NCBI RefSeq assembly: GCF_023375975.1
Contig: NC_064409.1
Location: 44,949,501-45,013,500, forward strand
Source: Astyanax mexicanus
Lineage: Eukaryota > Chordata > Actinopteri > Characiformes > Acestrorhamphidae
Length of the DNA stretch: 64,000 nucleotides
Direction of reading: 5' to 3'
The position numbers and the translations under genes were made by a program. Under the pieces are notes generated by a model. The model was not told where the DNA came from, did not search any database, and was given only the letters and a program-made list of their open reading frames with translations. The number at the start of each line of letters is the position of its first letter. Position 1 is the first letter of the stretch. Positions 47,501 to 61,960 of the stretch are shown here, one piece after another.

Positions 47501-50500
47501 ATTCTCTGAGCCTTCCTGCATGCGCACACAAACATATCACAGTCAAAATCTTTTACACACGAACAGATAACACCTTACAAAAGCTTCTCAAGGAAGTTTA
47601 CACTAACATTTCCTTTCAGCTGTTTTCAGGTGCTGGTGTCACTTTGCAAGCGTGTTTTATGTAGCATTTTTTTTTGTTCAAAGAGAGACAGAATATCAAC
47701 ATAACACCAGACACTGTAAGCAATCCTGATTCCATACACAAGGGCCTGAGGCAAAAGTGCACATTTAAAACCGCAATCCTTTTGTCAAAGCAAATATAAG
47801 CCAATAGACATAAAAAGAAGCTGCTACAAAGAGGCAATGCATTGTTCTGAGGCAGATGCCACAACAGCATTCATCACTTCACTCCCACCAGGGTGTGTGA
47901 AGCAATATTGTCAAATCTCTGATCTTACACTGATTAAACTGATGACTACAGTTCTATATTTGTTTATTTATTATTACTTTTATTTTTTATTTCATTTTAA
48001 TGTTTTGTATTTTCATTCCTGTTCTTAGTTCTATTACTCATTTAATCACTTATCATTTTTAATATTTTACTTTACTTCTACTATTATCTATTTACTTATT
48101 TTATATTTTATACATTTTTTAATTTTATGTCAACTTTTCTTTTTGTTTTTTTATGGTATTTTAGAATTTTCTGTTTTACATATATATTTTATTAAATGTT
48201 GATTTAAAATGCGTACTTTTATTTATTTATATATATTTTTTTACTATTTTATTTCTTATTATTTCTTAATTATCATTAAATGATAGTAAAAAGATTCCAT
48301 GTTCTAAAGTACGCATATCGTTTGATTTTGCATTTTCCCCGTATTTGTCCCAAATTTGTGAGCGAGTGTTTTTGTGGCTGCTCACAATACAACCAACGCT
48401 AATCCAGCAGTATTATCTGTATTTTCATATTAACTTTAATAGAACATGTACATTCTTTGTGCGACATAATGCACAACTAACACCCTGTACTGTTACAGTT
48501 TGGTACAAACACACGTATAATTACACCTCTATATATTACATAGCAATAATAAGAATGATAATAAGCTCAGTCGTGCTTGAAAGCCTTGCATCATTCTATG
48601 TCTCAATGGAGCACTTATTCCGTTCTAGACTCACCTCCTCCTCCGGTTCATTCATTTCACTCTCGTTCCCAGACTGCTCCTCTGTCTCAGCTCCACCTTC
48701 ATCATCGTCATCCTCGTCTTCCTCATCTAAAACCTCTCCTTCCCCCATGGCGCTGGAACTACGGCCATCCTTCTCCAAGCCTGGACACACACACACACAC
48801 ACCCACCCCAGCACAAACAATGTTTTCCATATTCACTGTGAGAACAATAGCGGTCATGTCTAAGGACTTTTGAAATGGATCTTAGGACCATAGACGTCCG
48901 GTTTCACTTTGACAGACTTATCTTGCTCATACATACTTCCCCTTGTATTCATCAGCTACGAACACAGAGACTACTTGTAATTACCAATGACTAATCGTCC
49001 ATCAAACTAGATAAAAGCTTTTTGGCATATTCCAATGTTTTTGCCTCTGTAATCTACAGAGCATTCTGCAGAAAAGGCTACACCCACACACATACACCTG
49101 CTTAACTAGGATTACATTACAAACTATGAGTGGAATGTGCACCAGACACATTGATCTAATCCATGCAAAGTCTGTAGAACAAAGATGAATAGCACTCGTT
49201 TGTGACATGGAACAAAAAAAAGCTAAATAATACACATTTAAACTTTCAAATCTATTAGTGAGGACATCTATTATAAAGTAAATGTTTTCCTCCAGCAAGT
49301 GTTACAAGCAGATGTTTTTGTTTTTTAGCTTTTAATCGTTACTGTTCTTAGCCATGCTAAGATATGCTCTTTGTCAATGGGCATTATTGCCTCAAAAATT
49401 TTTGCACTAGGGTAACATCAATTTTGGCAGTACCTGAGCTCAAAATAATTACAAATATTTATGGTCTACCAATACTTTTGAGTGAATGACTAAGCAGCAA
49501 AATAAAAACAAAAAGTGACTGATAAATGTTGTCAATGTAAGTGTAAAATGTCAAGTTAAAAAAAAAAAAAAAGAATTATTTACCCATTATTTAGTCATTT
49601 AGAATTTTCACAATAACCAACAACTAAAGTGTTATTGAATTATATATTGTTAAATATTCTAATGCTGCAAGAAAATATTTTAACACACACAAAAGCACCA
49701 TATGACACGGCACACACAAGTCACTCTGTTGCCACTGCAATCAGGATACTATTAAATGTGCTGAAAGAACCCAGCATTTGCTCTCCTTCAGGTATGAAGG
49801 TGTTCAGGGAGGATGAATGAAAGGAGGAAAGGAATAATGAACAAGTCTCAAAAGAGACAACTTATATACCATATACCGTATTTGCACTACTGTTATTTAC
49901 TATTTTTACTGTCATTCCATCTCAATCACCATCAATATTGCACTATTGTCTTACGTATGTTTATTGTGTCTTGCTGTATTGAACATATAGTGTCTCCCAC
50001 TCTTTTATATTATAATTATATATCTATTTTTACTTATTTACTTATATTTATATATCTATTCCTCCCCCACACCACTGCACCTTGTTTTTGTCTCATGTAT
50101 GTCTATTTGTGTCCCTGCTGTATTGTACACATAGTGTCTCCCATTCTCCTTTATTATATCTATTATCTGTACTTGCTGTAAAATTTGGGAAGGAGAGTAA
50201 CGTAATTTCAATTCTCTGTATGTCCTGTACATATGCAGTATTGACAATAAAACTACTTGACTTGACTTGACTCCTACACACACATACTGACACACACACA
50301 GACTGGAATGCTGCTTAGCAGGGACGACAGAAACTGGGATAACAAGCACAACACACACAGGCAAAAAGTTGAATTACCCAGTTTGACAAGGAACTCTCTC
50401 TCTAGGTCTGTGACCTGTCTGCAGGCCTCCTCCAGAGAACAGCACAGGTGCATTTTGGGCCTCAAAAGCTCCAGCATGTCACTGATCATGTAGTCGATAT

Positions 50501-52150
50501 CAATGGGGAAGGGGTGATCTTTGGTCCACACTTCCAAACTCTTCTTCCACCAGATGTACCTCTACATTCACACACACAAAACAGCTTTGTTACTGGCTTG
50601 ATCTACACAGGCTAGTTCACAGAATAATAGTACATTTAAATCACATGTTACTATTGTAAGGTCATATTTGGCCTCCCAAGTTTTTTCCCTGAGCTCTAAC
50701 TCTGCAAAGGTTAATATTACGCTACACACCATCAGTGACCCCACAACTGAAATTATTCAGCATTTTAAATCATATAATTTCCATTTCAGTTTAGAAATAA
50801 AAGGTTAGATGCAGCATGTATTATGATGGGGCAGTCATTAATTAGATTAGATGAACTGTATTGTTGTCTAAACTTAAATACCAAAGAAACAAACTGGTAA
50901 GACACAGCATGTATTGTAGTGTGCTAAAATATTACTACCATAGATGAACACTCAAGTTTTAGAAGGAAGCTTAGCCAAATTTCAGGACTGCAAAGTTATC
51001 TGAATTTAGGTTATCTGAGTTGTTCAGATTTTTTTCAGGTCTTTTAATTCTTTTAATTAGCTTTTAATTCCACACTTTTTAAAGCAACTAAACCAAAAAG
51101 TTTGAAGTGACTGTTTAAATTTAAAGCAGATAAGAGCGGATTAATCCGATTCCAGGGTATGTTCAGTCAGAGAGAGGAAGATAGAGAGAAAGAGAGAGAG
51201 AGAGAGAGAAAGAAAGAGTCAGAAACTTCACTTCAACTAGACCCTTTGTTTGTACTATGAGTGAATGAGCTTCTGAGCTCCGAGTTTTCTTTTCTTGAAG
51301 TCTCCATTGCTCCACCAGCCGCTCGTGTTCAGTAAAACGTGACGAGTGATGTGGCCAGAAGAACTCCCGCGAAAAGTGACCCGACACTCGAGTTTTTAGA
51401 TTTAATAAATTAGGCTTAGCAGGGATGGTTTTTCCAGCACATTGGTGCCATTAAACGCAATATTCTGTCCCTTCTCCACTCCACTTAGAAACAAAATTAT
51501 ATGAACGGCCGCTTTAAGGACAAAAAAACACCAACCTGGAAGTAAATGAGGAAGCAGTCCAGCTTTCTTTTGCTGGAGCCACGATCAAAGTACTGCCCGC
51601 AAGTGTCCAGCAAGGTGCACACCAAGCGGATACGGAACAGGTGCTCAGGTGGGTCCAGTGGACTGGGCGAGCCATCTGTGTTCACACCGAATGAGATAAA
51701 GGAGAAAAGTGTGCGGAAGATCACAGCTGACTCCACCATGCGGTAGTTGTACAGCTCTCCCAAGAACTTGGCACTGCTGATACGCCGCTGGTTGAACTTT
51801 GGCTGGTTCACCTGAGAAGAGGCAGCAAGCAAAAGAAGCCTTTTTGTTTTCATACGGAAACAGATGACATTGATGGCATAAAATTATATAATTTTCTGTA
51901 GTACTGCAATTAGTAAACGCAACTACACTACCTCCATGCCAAGGCGGATGTCTTCTAGTACTCCGTCCACCACATGTATGCCCACATCCTCCTGGTAAGC
52001 AACTAGACCAGCCAGCAGGTTAGCCACACAGTGGATGCTGTTGTACTTCACATTCCAGATGTTCACCATGCAGCAAATCAGATAACTCTTCATGTCTGGA
52101 TCCTGCCACGGCAACTTCCGCATCTGCCTCAACACCTAAACACACACACA

Positions 52151-52234
<84 letters not shown>

Positions 52235-55200
52235 TCCTGATATAATCTTACTTTATATGTTCCAAAAATGCCAAGGGATTGATAAAAAATTATAGGAACA
52301 AGAGCGAACAAACAGACAAGCACAAACCTTCTCGGTGGTAACTTTAGACAGATCCTTGTAGAGCAGCTTGCGGATATACTCTTGTAGCGGAGGCCTCTTC
52401 TTACGTACAGCTTTCTCCACGGGGGGTGGGTTGCAGTAGTAGTAAGCATTCTCCACCATAGTCACATACCGAGCATCCAGATGTTGAGCCTGTTTTTTAC
52501 GCATCATTTGTTCCTATAATACACGAACAGTGTGTAATTGTAGACAACATGCCTTGTGTACAATCCAAGAAGTGGTAAAAAGTTGTATTGGGCTCATGAA
52601 ACTGCAGTAATTAAAAGCTCAGGTTAAACCTGGTGTCTGATCATGTGTTTGGAAGCTAATCTGTGCTGGGAATTAATTTAACAGGTTTTTAGGAAAATAC
52701 CAAAGGGGGGAGGGGGTAATGAGAAGGTACAGACAAACATTAACAGGGTTAAAATAACAAATAAACTCTTGCACTCATTGCACTCACAGACACAGTAACA
52801 GGCTTTGGTACTGTGTTATGGTGTATTATGCTCAGGGATACAGACAGAGAATTCTGATCATATGCTGGATTTACTTTCTTTCATATTTGAGCACACACTT
52901 ATAGTTTACAGGTACGAAGAGAATGAAGTAATACAACTGGAAAACATCGGGATGAGAAGCCAACAGCTCAAATAACACACAACCTCTGCTATTGGGACAG
53001 AAACTAAATCAAAAAAGGAAACTTATCACAGTGTTTACGATCATTTAAATTGCTGCTTCATCTGTTTTGTAGTAAGCAAATGATCAAGACCTCTTCCACA
53101 GTCACTTTGTAGAGTTTATTGCTTTTGAAGGTACCCTGCACCCTGCATTTTAATGCTTCTAGAACCCCGATTGCCAACATCCATGCCAGATGAAGGATGT
53201 GCAAAAAATGGGAGCAGATACTGAAATGGATGTATTAATCTTACAGTAAGCTTAGATTTTCCAATATTTTCAGTAAAGTTTCCCCTGGCTGGGTTCAGCA
53301 TTAGCTGCTAACCGCAGTGCTAGCGGGATGTAAATGCTTCACAACTGCGCTAGATTGAGGAATGTGTTAGTCAGTGTTCAGGTAACCCAGGGTGTAATCA
53401 GCAAGCAGTTTGTCCCATGTAGCTTGTTTTAACATGGCAAACACACCGACTACAGTCCAATATACTGGAACAGCAAAAGAGCTAGCATTGTGGTAGTGGC
53501 TAATGCTAATGCTAATGCTGCTGCACGCAGCCTTAGTTCTGATTTTTTTTTTTTTTTACTGAAAACTAACCCTCATAATGTGGTACTTTAGTGAAGTGGC
53601 TTTACTCCTCCTTAATACCGGGCTGGTAGAATTTATACATAAGGCGCGCTGAATTATAAAGGGCACGCTGCGCCTTATAGTCTGAATAATATGGAACATA
53701 AAGGCAGTTTAAATGAGCCTAATCTACTAGACAGCACAGGGACACCTGTGGAACTAATTGCAAACCAAAAATACATTAATTTTGCATGCTTATTTATAAG
53801 CCTCACCAGTAGAACGCTGGTACGCAGGTGGGATTCAGGTGATCTGAAGAGGAAACGTCCACATGTCTCCAGCAGAGTGCAGGCCATTTCAATATGGTGA
53901 TGAGAGAAATCAGACAACAGCATCTAGAGACAAAGCACATACACTATTAGATACACAAGAAAAATATCAGTAAAATAAAAGTAGTGAATTGTACCCTGGT
54001 TAATGTTTTCTCACCTTCAGACAATGCAGAGTGTCTGTTTTGGAAAACATTTTGAATTTGGACAACTCTCCAATAAATCTCACAGTTTTATTTTTGGTCT
54101 CAATGTTGATTTGGTCCTTCTTTCTCACCTACAAGAGAAATGGATAAATCATGACATGAAGCTGGGTTAGCAGAGTAAGTGGGTATAGATGTGTAAAAAC
54201 TGTCATACGAGGCCAAGAGGAAGATACTAACATGGAATCTAAAGTCTCCTTTGAGCATGGAGCAGAGATCCTCCGCAACATCAGACATGCAAGGGTGCAG
54301 AGTAGCCACCAGCCTTGAGTAGAATGGCAACAGATCCAGTCTAACAGCAGAAAAAGAAAACACAAATTAGCAGAGATCAAAGTCTCCAAGAAAAAGATCC
54401 AAAGAGAGAGCTATGTTAGATAAAGCAACAGCTCTATCTAGTGTCAATTCATTATCACTGCATGTACAAAGATCAAAATGAACACACCTTTGCCTGGGAA
54501 CAGTGAAAAGGGCACGAACAAGCTTCCTGCGGTTGGACTTTGTGTTCATATTCATACAGAAGTCCATCGCAGCCTTGAAGTAAAACATACACACAAAGAT
54601 ATTTAAACTACTTTAAAAGCACATAAAAAAATAATTTTACATTATATCTGAATATCATATTATTCTTTCCTATCAGCATTTTACAAGACAATAAACACAC
54701 ACAGAAAAGCCAGCTACTGGACATCTAAATTTAGGCCTACATATTTCAGTTCTGTCTCGTGCAACAGGCCTAGTATTGTTTATAAAGTGTACACCCACAC
54801 ACTCTCATTCAACACGCTATTTATAGAACGCCTGATATCATGAAACCAGGCGGAGCAAAATAAATAGAATGACAAGTGAAGAGTTGGGTGCTCTGGTATG
54901 CAAGACATAAATGTAGGTTTACCTTATCAATAAGATCTCTGTTGACACAGTTGGGAAGCTGCTGGATGAAGGCATCAACGATGAGCTTAAGATGAGATCC
55001 AGTGCTGGCATCTTCATCCTCTTGTTCTACACACACATACGCAAACAAGCACACAGTGACAATAAATTAACAAACAGTCTCTCTAGAGGTGCATTAACAT
55101 TAAATTGCTGTTCTTTACAATGTAGTACTTAATTTAACTCTATAACTTTATATTATATTTATTATATATTAATTATTTCACTGACAGGTCACTTTTTAAC

Positions 55201-58200
55201 ATCACCTCCTGGTTAAATCTGTTTAACCACCACAGAGCCGCTGTTATTTGGAGGTGGTAGAATATTAGTGTATGTTTTGTTGCAAATAGTGAATCACACA
55301 GCATTTCTACTGGAGTGTTTAAATAACGCATACACATCTACTGTTCATTTTACTAACACTTCTACCTAAATGGTCCACCATAGATGTAAAGTTAGAGAAA
55401 GATGTTCATCTGTTGCTGCACAGTTTCCAGTTTATGATGATGTTTACTGCCATCATCATGTCAGTATCACTGCCTCACTGAGTGTGATAAATATTAATAA
55501 CTAAATAATATAATAATATGTTCTGTGGTGGCCTTTTGAGGTTGTGACCATTAATGAAGAGGGTGAACGGAGGCAGAGGAACTGATGGACTGCAGTTTGT
55601 AATTACTGTTTTACAATGTAATACTATATGGAGGTATTGAAATTGACAATATGGAGAAATTAATGTATTGATTTATGTACACTTAAGTAAATCATGTTAT
55701 AACCACCTTGCTCATCTAGTAGTTTCTTGGCCAGTTCTTCACTCTCTGCCTCATCAGCACCTTCCAGTTCCAGAGGGTCATCAGTGATGTCCAGAGCCTC
55801 AAGCTCCAGCTCTAGCTCCTCTGTGCAACTTGCTTCTTTCCCATCACGTCCCTCCTTAGTTTCTGAAGAGGAAGCAAAGACTCCACTTTAGCTCAACTTA
55901 ATTATCAGACCTCAGGTCTTAAAGTGACAGCAACCATTTACTACCTTTGTTTTCTTCCCTATCTTTGCTCTGACAGGCCTTTTCATTGTCCTTGAACAGA
56001 ATGGCAGGAACAAATGCCTTCAGGTCTACCAGGTTTTCATAAAAGTTTCGTGCATCCTCATCCTCCCAGATTCCTCCTTCAAGCTCATAGTCTCCTGGCT
56101 TCCCCGGGGTGAAGATGTCAATGCCTGGACCATGCTCTGCAACACAGACATCACACAAACACATTGTTCATACAACATAAATAGTAATTCACACACCTCT
56201 GTAGGGATCTATGTTACTAATTAACTCCTGACACTCATAAAACCACATTTAACCACTATTCTGGGTTTATAACCATTATAAAACTGAAAGTTATTACATA
56301 ACAAACTTTTGCAAATTCTATTACATTAAATACTGTGTCACAAGGTGTTATTGCAATAAACAAAAACGCTTAATGTTTGTCTGAAAACAAAGGGCTGGTT
56401 TGCTGGTTCACTAAGTCTTGGACTATATCTTGGTGTAAACAACAAATTGAACTGAAACCACTGAAAATGTTTTGTTGTTTAAAACTTTAAACATTCATTT
56501 GAACAATATTGTGAGATTGAGGTAACATAACTAAAATGGAAGAAATGTAAAGCTAAAATATGGTCATTAGAAATGCTTTTTTTTAGGCTAGCTGTTAATT
56601 TACCAGTACTTATGAGGTGCACCTCATTAAATGCATTAGATGATAAGGACATTATTAGATAATATTTGTGAGTATTATTTATAAACATCAGACATTTCAT
56701 TTGGTTCATACACTTGTTCAAATGAACTGGCAATTCGTGATTGAATATGCTTAACCTCCAGAGTATTTTGACTTTTTTGAAGGGTCTATATCAAAACCAA
56801 TTTGTGTTGTAAAAACCCTGTTGTGCATGAGTTTGTACCTTCTTGGACAGTCTTATCCTGAGGCAGCTCAGGCATGTTCTCATCCAGCAAATCAGCCAGA
56901 GACTGGGTGTTGGCCAGCAGTTTCTGATAGCATGTGGCAAACTCCTCATACTGTTTATGCCTGTCCTCACTCAGCTCTCCTTTAGAGTGCAGAATACGCC
57001 TGAAAGATAAGGAAATAGAGCATAAGAGGTTTTTAGAAGAAGCTCCAGTACACCTACACTAAAGAGATACACTGGGCTGATGGTTATGACATTTGCTCAC
57101 CTGTTTTGCCTTTCAGTGTTCTGAAGCTCTCTATGATCTTTCTTCAGGTGTTTGGTAAGAGAGGTAAAATACTCTCTCAGCAAATTCTGGAAGGGCTGCT
57201 GCTTCTCTATATTGATGATCTCACTCGGAGGGAATGTCAGGTTAAACTTCTCAGCTGCACTCTTCACCCGACGAGGCACCAGGCCAGCAATGTCATCTCC
57301 ACAATGCTTGCAAAAGCTTATTACCACCGAAACGTGAGTGTGAGTCTCACGGTCAGCACTGATAATGTTCTTCAGTTGCTCATAGATGAGAGAGAGCCCT
57401 TCCTTATCAGTGAAGAGACCCACTATAGTCAGCTCAGCAATGAAGCGTAGGTCAGTGCGCAACTTGCTCACGTTTGGAGCCTTCTCCTCTTTGCGCGCCT
57501 CAAAGTGCCTCTTCCACGCAGCCAGAAGGAGAGGGGCAAATTCAGCGTAGCGCTGGTGGAACAGCGAACACAGGTGTACAGCACAACCCACATCAGAAAT
57601 CTTAAGCTTGGCCTCCACCAGTGAGCTGACGGCTTCTCCAATGTATTTGCTGAGATTGAGCGAAGCGAAGTCGTGCGAGAGGGAATCACGCTGCTGTTCT
57701 GTGAGTGTGCGGAGCTTCTTGACAAACGCAGTGTTTTTCTTGAGACTGGAGTCCAGGCGACTGAAGAAGGCCTCCTCGGGACGGCTTTCCTGCACATGCT
57801 GGTTCTTACCTCGCAGCTCCTTCCTGGTTTGGTGTCTTTCCCATGCCTCCTGGTGCAGCTGCTGCGCTTCCTCTTTCTCCCTACAACACAAACACATTAG
57901 CTGAAAACTGCAGCAATAGAGCTACATTTACATGTACACCAACAGTTAGATAATAGTTAGTCCATTTTAAACTTCTGAGACTGATATAAATATAAAAATA
58001 CCATAACAAAATAACATTTGTGCAGTAATTGTGATACAGTGCATGTGATAATAGCTTTCAAACATCAACTCATAACAGAGGATGAAAGGGTTCACATAAA
58101 ATGCTTAACAATTTGTCAGAAATATTAAATACTCAAATATTTTAAAGGAAAAGGGGCAATAATGTTTATAAACAATGGGGAAAATGTTACATAGGAGGTA

Positions 58201-58776
58201 TTTACCTTTATATAGTCAGTCTATGCTGCTGTAAATCTAATTGGAACTATAAACATACTATAGTTTCATAGATCTTTTTTAAACCTCTTCTAAAATTTTT
58301 GTCCAGTTTGTTAGATTACCTGTGAACATACTGGGCTGTACACTGGCACTATACAGAAATGCTAAAACTAGTCAAAGTCGAAACCTCTGTCAGAAATCTT
58401 ACTTCAACTGAGCAGCCTCCTCCTCCTTCTGTCGTTTGGCCTCCTCCTCAAGCAGCTTCTTTTCCTGTTCCTCCTGTTGCCTCTTCTCTTCTTCCTCCTT
58501 CCTTTTCTGCTCTTCCTCAGCCCTTAGTTTTTCTTCTTCTTTCTTCTTACGCTCCTTCTCTTCTTTCTTCCTCTTCTCCTCCTCCACTCGACGCTTCTTG
58601 TCATCCGCAGACTTGTTGCCATCCTTCTTGCCACTCATTTTGCTCTCATCTTTGCCTTTGTCTCGGGAAGACGTGGGTCGCCTATCCCCATCTCTATCTC
58701 GCTCTTTCTCCTTGCTGGTGTAGGAGACTGTTTCCTTGTCATCCATGTTCACTGACTTTTTGCGTTCAGCAGGCAT
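42905..58776 (-). CDS. upf2: UPF2, regulator of nonsense-mediated mRNA decay
   Basis: Twenty-one coding exons join in frame to 1277 residues (human about 1272). Exons: 58403-58776, 57101-57880, 56839-56999, 55945-56136, 55707-55862, 54923-55026, 54488-54573, 54232-54340, 54015-54128, 53807-53923, 52328-52513, 51932-52135, 51536-51811, 50378-50561, 48635-48780, 47414-47515, 47204-47302, 46521-46691, 46046-46187, 45002-45122, 42905-42914. All have GT/AG borders and matching phases. The protein opens MPAERKKSVNMDDKE, followed by a Lys/Glu-rich coiled region to about 130. Three MIF4G domains follow (about 165-430, 570-760 and 770-990 by comparison with human); the third binds UPF3. After an acidic stretch, the UPF1-binding C-terminus includes DFIQALDKMMLENLQ and FVMLTRKGNKQQ, and the protein ends TGGRRR. 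It works in the cytoplasm as the bridge between UPF1 and UPF3 at exon junction complexes. No frameshift or missing domain is seen. Confidence 0.98.
44198..44320. repeat. Mariner end fragment (upf2 last intron)
   Basis: 'acagtggtatgcaaaagctc' followed by 'ggaactcctggtcag' resembles the inverted end of a common fish mariner family. The opposite end was not found, so this is a fragment. Confidence 0.5.
44520..44553. repeat. Poly(A) run of 34 bases
   Basis: A pure A tract on the plus strand in the last upf2 intron (42915-45001). It could be the tail of an unrecognised retroposed copy; nothing clear lies before it. Confidence 0.9.
49866..50272 (+). mobile_element. Probable 3' end of a non-LTR retroelement (upf2 intron)
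   Basis: The stretch ends 'attgacaataaaactacttgacttgacttgac', a TTGAC-repeat tail after an AATAAA. Upstream is AT-rich sequence with two partly repeated blocks ('tattgtacacatagtgtctccca' and 'tattgaacatatagtgtctccca'). No reverse transcriptase is present. Confidence 0.5.
52155..52231. repeat. (AT)n microsatellite in upf2 intron
   Basis: About 38 AT units between the exons at 51932-52135 and 52328-52513, only about 20 bp from an upf2 splice acceptor. Such long AT runs are prone to length change. Confidence 0.95.
53550..53700. repeat. Fish repeat fragment with TAAGGCGC/GCGCCTTA palindrome
   Basis: A 15-base T run is followed by sequence ending in TAAGGCGC (53640-53647) and its complement GCGCCTTA (53670-53677). 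I recognise the 'gcgccttatagtc' motif as part of a widely dispersed fish repeat, without a sure class. The rest of this intron (52514-53806) shows no exon. Confidence 0.45.
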
Positions 58777-61031
58777 CCTGCTAAAACATCAGACATTTCT
58801 TTTTATTTTGGGATGTTCTATAAACACAGCATGAGCAAGCAAATAGAAACATCAACATTTTCTGTTATTGCCAAAGAGTGATTCTACAGGGTTTTCCTAC
58901 TGTAATATAGCCATTTGTCTCAGCAAAGGCTCAACAGGTAATGAGTTAATTATGGATCACCTGTGTTGGAATTAGAGGAATCTCTACCAGGGCAATGGTA
59001 GCTAATAAAGGACCAGAGCTGGGTCTCATTCTTAAGTTTGTATGTAAAGTCTCTACTAAGTCCATAACACTACTTAGCTTTAAACTATCCTTTCACTAAA
59101 TGTGGTTACACCACAAGTCTATATGTTGTGTCTTAACTAGTAACAACCAACTGATGTGCAGTAACCACTTTTACATTAAGAAATTAAATGTATGACATGG
59201 CAATCAACAGGTTGCCATGGAAACTTGGCATATAATGGTTTTCATTGGTTTAGTTACAACTTTCCTCTCAGTGTCTGTGAGGGGTCACAATATTTATAGA
59301 GGCCAAGTACTATTTCAACAGTCACACCCTGTTCAAACACTTAAATATAGAAGTATTTTTATACAAAAATATTAAATCTGCAATCAAATGTTTAAGATTC
59401 AAAACAGAAAATAATTTACTTGATTGATTATGGGGATATCATCAGTGCCTAAAGAACATTAACCCAACTGTACATTTAATTACAGAGAGTGTAATTAATC
59501 ATGTTAAACTGGATGATGTGCAGCAAAATCACTGTACTATACATAAAACAGTATTTTAAACAGCAGATTAGCATATCTGCCACATGATAAATACTATCAT
59601 GAAAACATCTATTAGTGTGTGATCACAAACTTTGCAGTTATGTGGAAATTATTTTAGTTTTTCTTTTATTTTTGTGTTTCTGTGGAGTTTGCTGTTGAAA
59701 TCTCTCATTTGTTTGTGCTTCATTATTTGTGTTTCTATATAAATATAATCTGTAATTAATTTTTTAATAAGATTTTATATTTTTGTGTAAAACTTTTGGC
59801 AGAAAATCAACCTCATAAAAATATCCTTACCAATTTTACATTTATTTTTAACTGTACATGGACAAAATACTGTCAAACACAAACAGCATGTGAGAAAATC
59901 CAGCAACCTAGTTTGTGTGGAGCAACCTGTTTTGATTCAGTAATGCGGAAATCTGAATGTAGTAAACACTTAACCTGGTTTGTTACGTTAAAAGTCACAG
60001 CATAAAAAAATAACATTTTACACACACAATAACCTGAAATCTAAAGCGAACTAAATAAAGGCGTTTATGTTGCTATATTTAGCAGAACGACTGTGTGACA
60101 GGTGTACTATTTAACGCGTAAATCTAACAACTTTTAAAAAGTTAGTTTAGTTAGCCAGCGTTCGTTAGACAAGAGAAAGCCAGCTAGCTAACAAGCTACA
60201 TTATTTAGCTAGCGTTAACTTCAGCTAGCCACTGTAGTTAGTAATACAAACGTAGGTAATAGTTTAGTTCATACCTTTTATAAATAAGTTAACACATTAG
60301 AACAACATTAGTTTATGTTGAAGAAGCAAACACACCATAGTGCACACCAGGAGAATGTAACGTGAGTGAGCTGCAGTTGTAGCAGTGACAGCTGTTCTGT
60401 TCAAAACATGAACCGAAGTTATGATTAACTATAAAATTAGCCAACCTGGCTAGCTAGCTAGCTATACTGTCTACGTTTACCGCGTTCGTTCTTTATTTCC
60501 GCCCGAATACTAGCTAGTTAACTAGCTAATTCCCACATACCCAACTGAATTATGGCCTAAATAAACTTACAAGTTATTGTAAAATTGCGTATAATAGAAG
60601 TATCTTACGGCATTTGCCCGTTAGCAAGTGAGCTAACTCCGTTTGCCATAGAAATCTAAACAGCTAACGATAATAGCGAGTTAGCTAGCTAGCTGTTAGC
60701 TGTCGAGAGTTGTTAGCTAACGCTAGCTAACTAGCTTCACACTTTACGCGCCCCTCACTCCGCACATTAACCCCCGCTATATATCGCTAACAATCCAACA
60801 GCGCGGAATAAACGCAGAGCTCCTGCTGTCTATCTGAAGCTGTCTTTAGATAGCTGTCTGTCCGCCTCTCGGTGAATCAGTAAGTGGTTAGCAGAGTGTC
60901 AGTAATAACAGTGTTAGCTCAGCTCAGCTCGACTGAATTTCAGGCCGCTCTGTAAACATTACCGAGCTGCTCGATACCCCGCACTACCCACACAAACCCT
61001 CCCCAAACCGCCACCAGCCCCGTTATCTTAC
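58777..61031 (-). other. upf2 intron 1, with TAGC-rich stretch at 60180-60740
   Basis: It lies between the untranslated first exon (donor at 61031) and the acceptor TTTTAGCAG that ends at 58778. No coding exon lies within it. The part near the promoter has many GCTAGCTA/TAGCTAAC motifs, a low-complexity signature without an evident function. Confidence 0.6.
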
Positions 61032-61220
61032 CTTCAAAACAACATAAACAACATAGGGCAGTTTTAGCTGGGTGGGCTACTTTTTCCTCTGCCTGCTTTG
61101 GTAGGAAGGACCCCAAATCTAGCTCTGTATTTCGTGCGCCTGAACAAAATAAGCAGCGCTGCAGTCTGGTCCAGAGGAAGAGCAGAACATGTCGATCATG
61201 GCGCGTTAGAGAGGTTAGCT
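61032..61220 (-). promoter_or_regulatory. upf2: upf2 untranslated first exon and promoter region
   Basis: On the minus strand the sequence ends TTGTTTTGAAG followed by GTAAGATAAC, a near-consensus donor. It is the only good candidate to splice to the acceptor just before the upf2 start codon. The block 60740-61220 is GC-richer than the surrounding DNA, as expected for a housekeeping gene promoter. I see no TATA box. The transcription start near 61180 is inferred. Confidence 0.6.
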
Positions 61221-61629
61221 ATCATAACAGCTCATAAACTGATGTGGGTGTAGACCTAGCTGGTGCACGAATTAACTCTAGTGAACCTTTCCCATTTTCC
61301 TCCTGAAATTACACACTATTGGGGTTTTCTACTCCTGCATTAAAGCTACATAAGGTAGATGCAGTTTCATAAACTGCCGCGTTTCCAAATTTAATTATCA
61401 CAAACTGAGGATTTCATGCCCTCCCACGCTTTCATTTTGTTCAGTTCAGCGCATTGTGACTGTGGGTCTATAAATATACTTTCACAATTCAGCATCTCTA
61501 GCTAACTAGGTTAGTTGTTTTCCCCAACTTAATCCTACTGCAGAACAAAGTATATGTACACCTCTGAAAGTGTGAAAGTAATTTAAGCCAGAATCGCTTA
61601 ATCAAAAACTCTGATCATTCAAGTCGTAT

Positions 61630-61960
61630 TGTCATGAGCACACTGGACAGTTTTTTTTTTTATCTCACTCACATGATATCACCTTTCTATTTGTACAGGT
61701 GTGGGTGTTTTTCAAGCTGTTTCCTAAGTACAGCTCTGAAAATTATGAGTTTTCCTTTTATTTTACTAAATTAAAATTAATCTGAATCACAGCCATCAAA
61801 CCAAGCTGAACTAAATCCACCATATATTGATTTCTGATCTCCTAAAACGTTATAAATATGAACTTGTTTTCTTTGCATTATTTGAGGTCTGAAAGATTTC
61901 CGTCTCTTTTGTTATTTCAGCCATTTCTCATTTTCTTCAAATAAATGCTCAATATTTTAA
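61630..61960. repeat. Adjacent fragments of two MITE families
   Basis: 61630-61725 resembles part of the MITE at 32354 ('gtcatgagcacactgg', 'acaggtgtgggtgtt'). From 61731 'tacagctctgaaaa' starts a degraded mariner-type MITE like those at 27720 and 37608, continuing through 'ttgcattatttgaggtctgaaag'. Both are truncated. No gene lies between 61220 and 62515. Confidence 0.65.

Noticed and set aside
58436..58723. Ser/Phe-rich plus-strand frame opposite upf2 exon 1
   Set aside because: Complement of the Lys/Glu-rich coding sequence; no independent signals.
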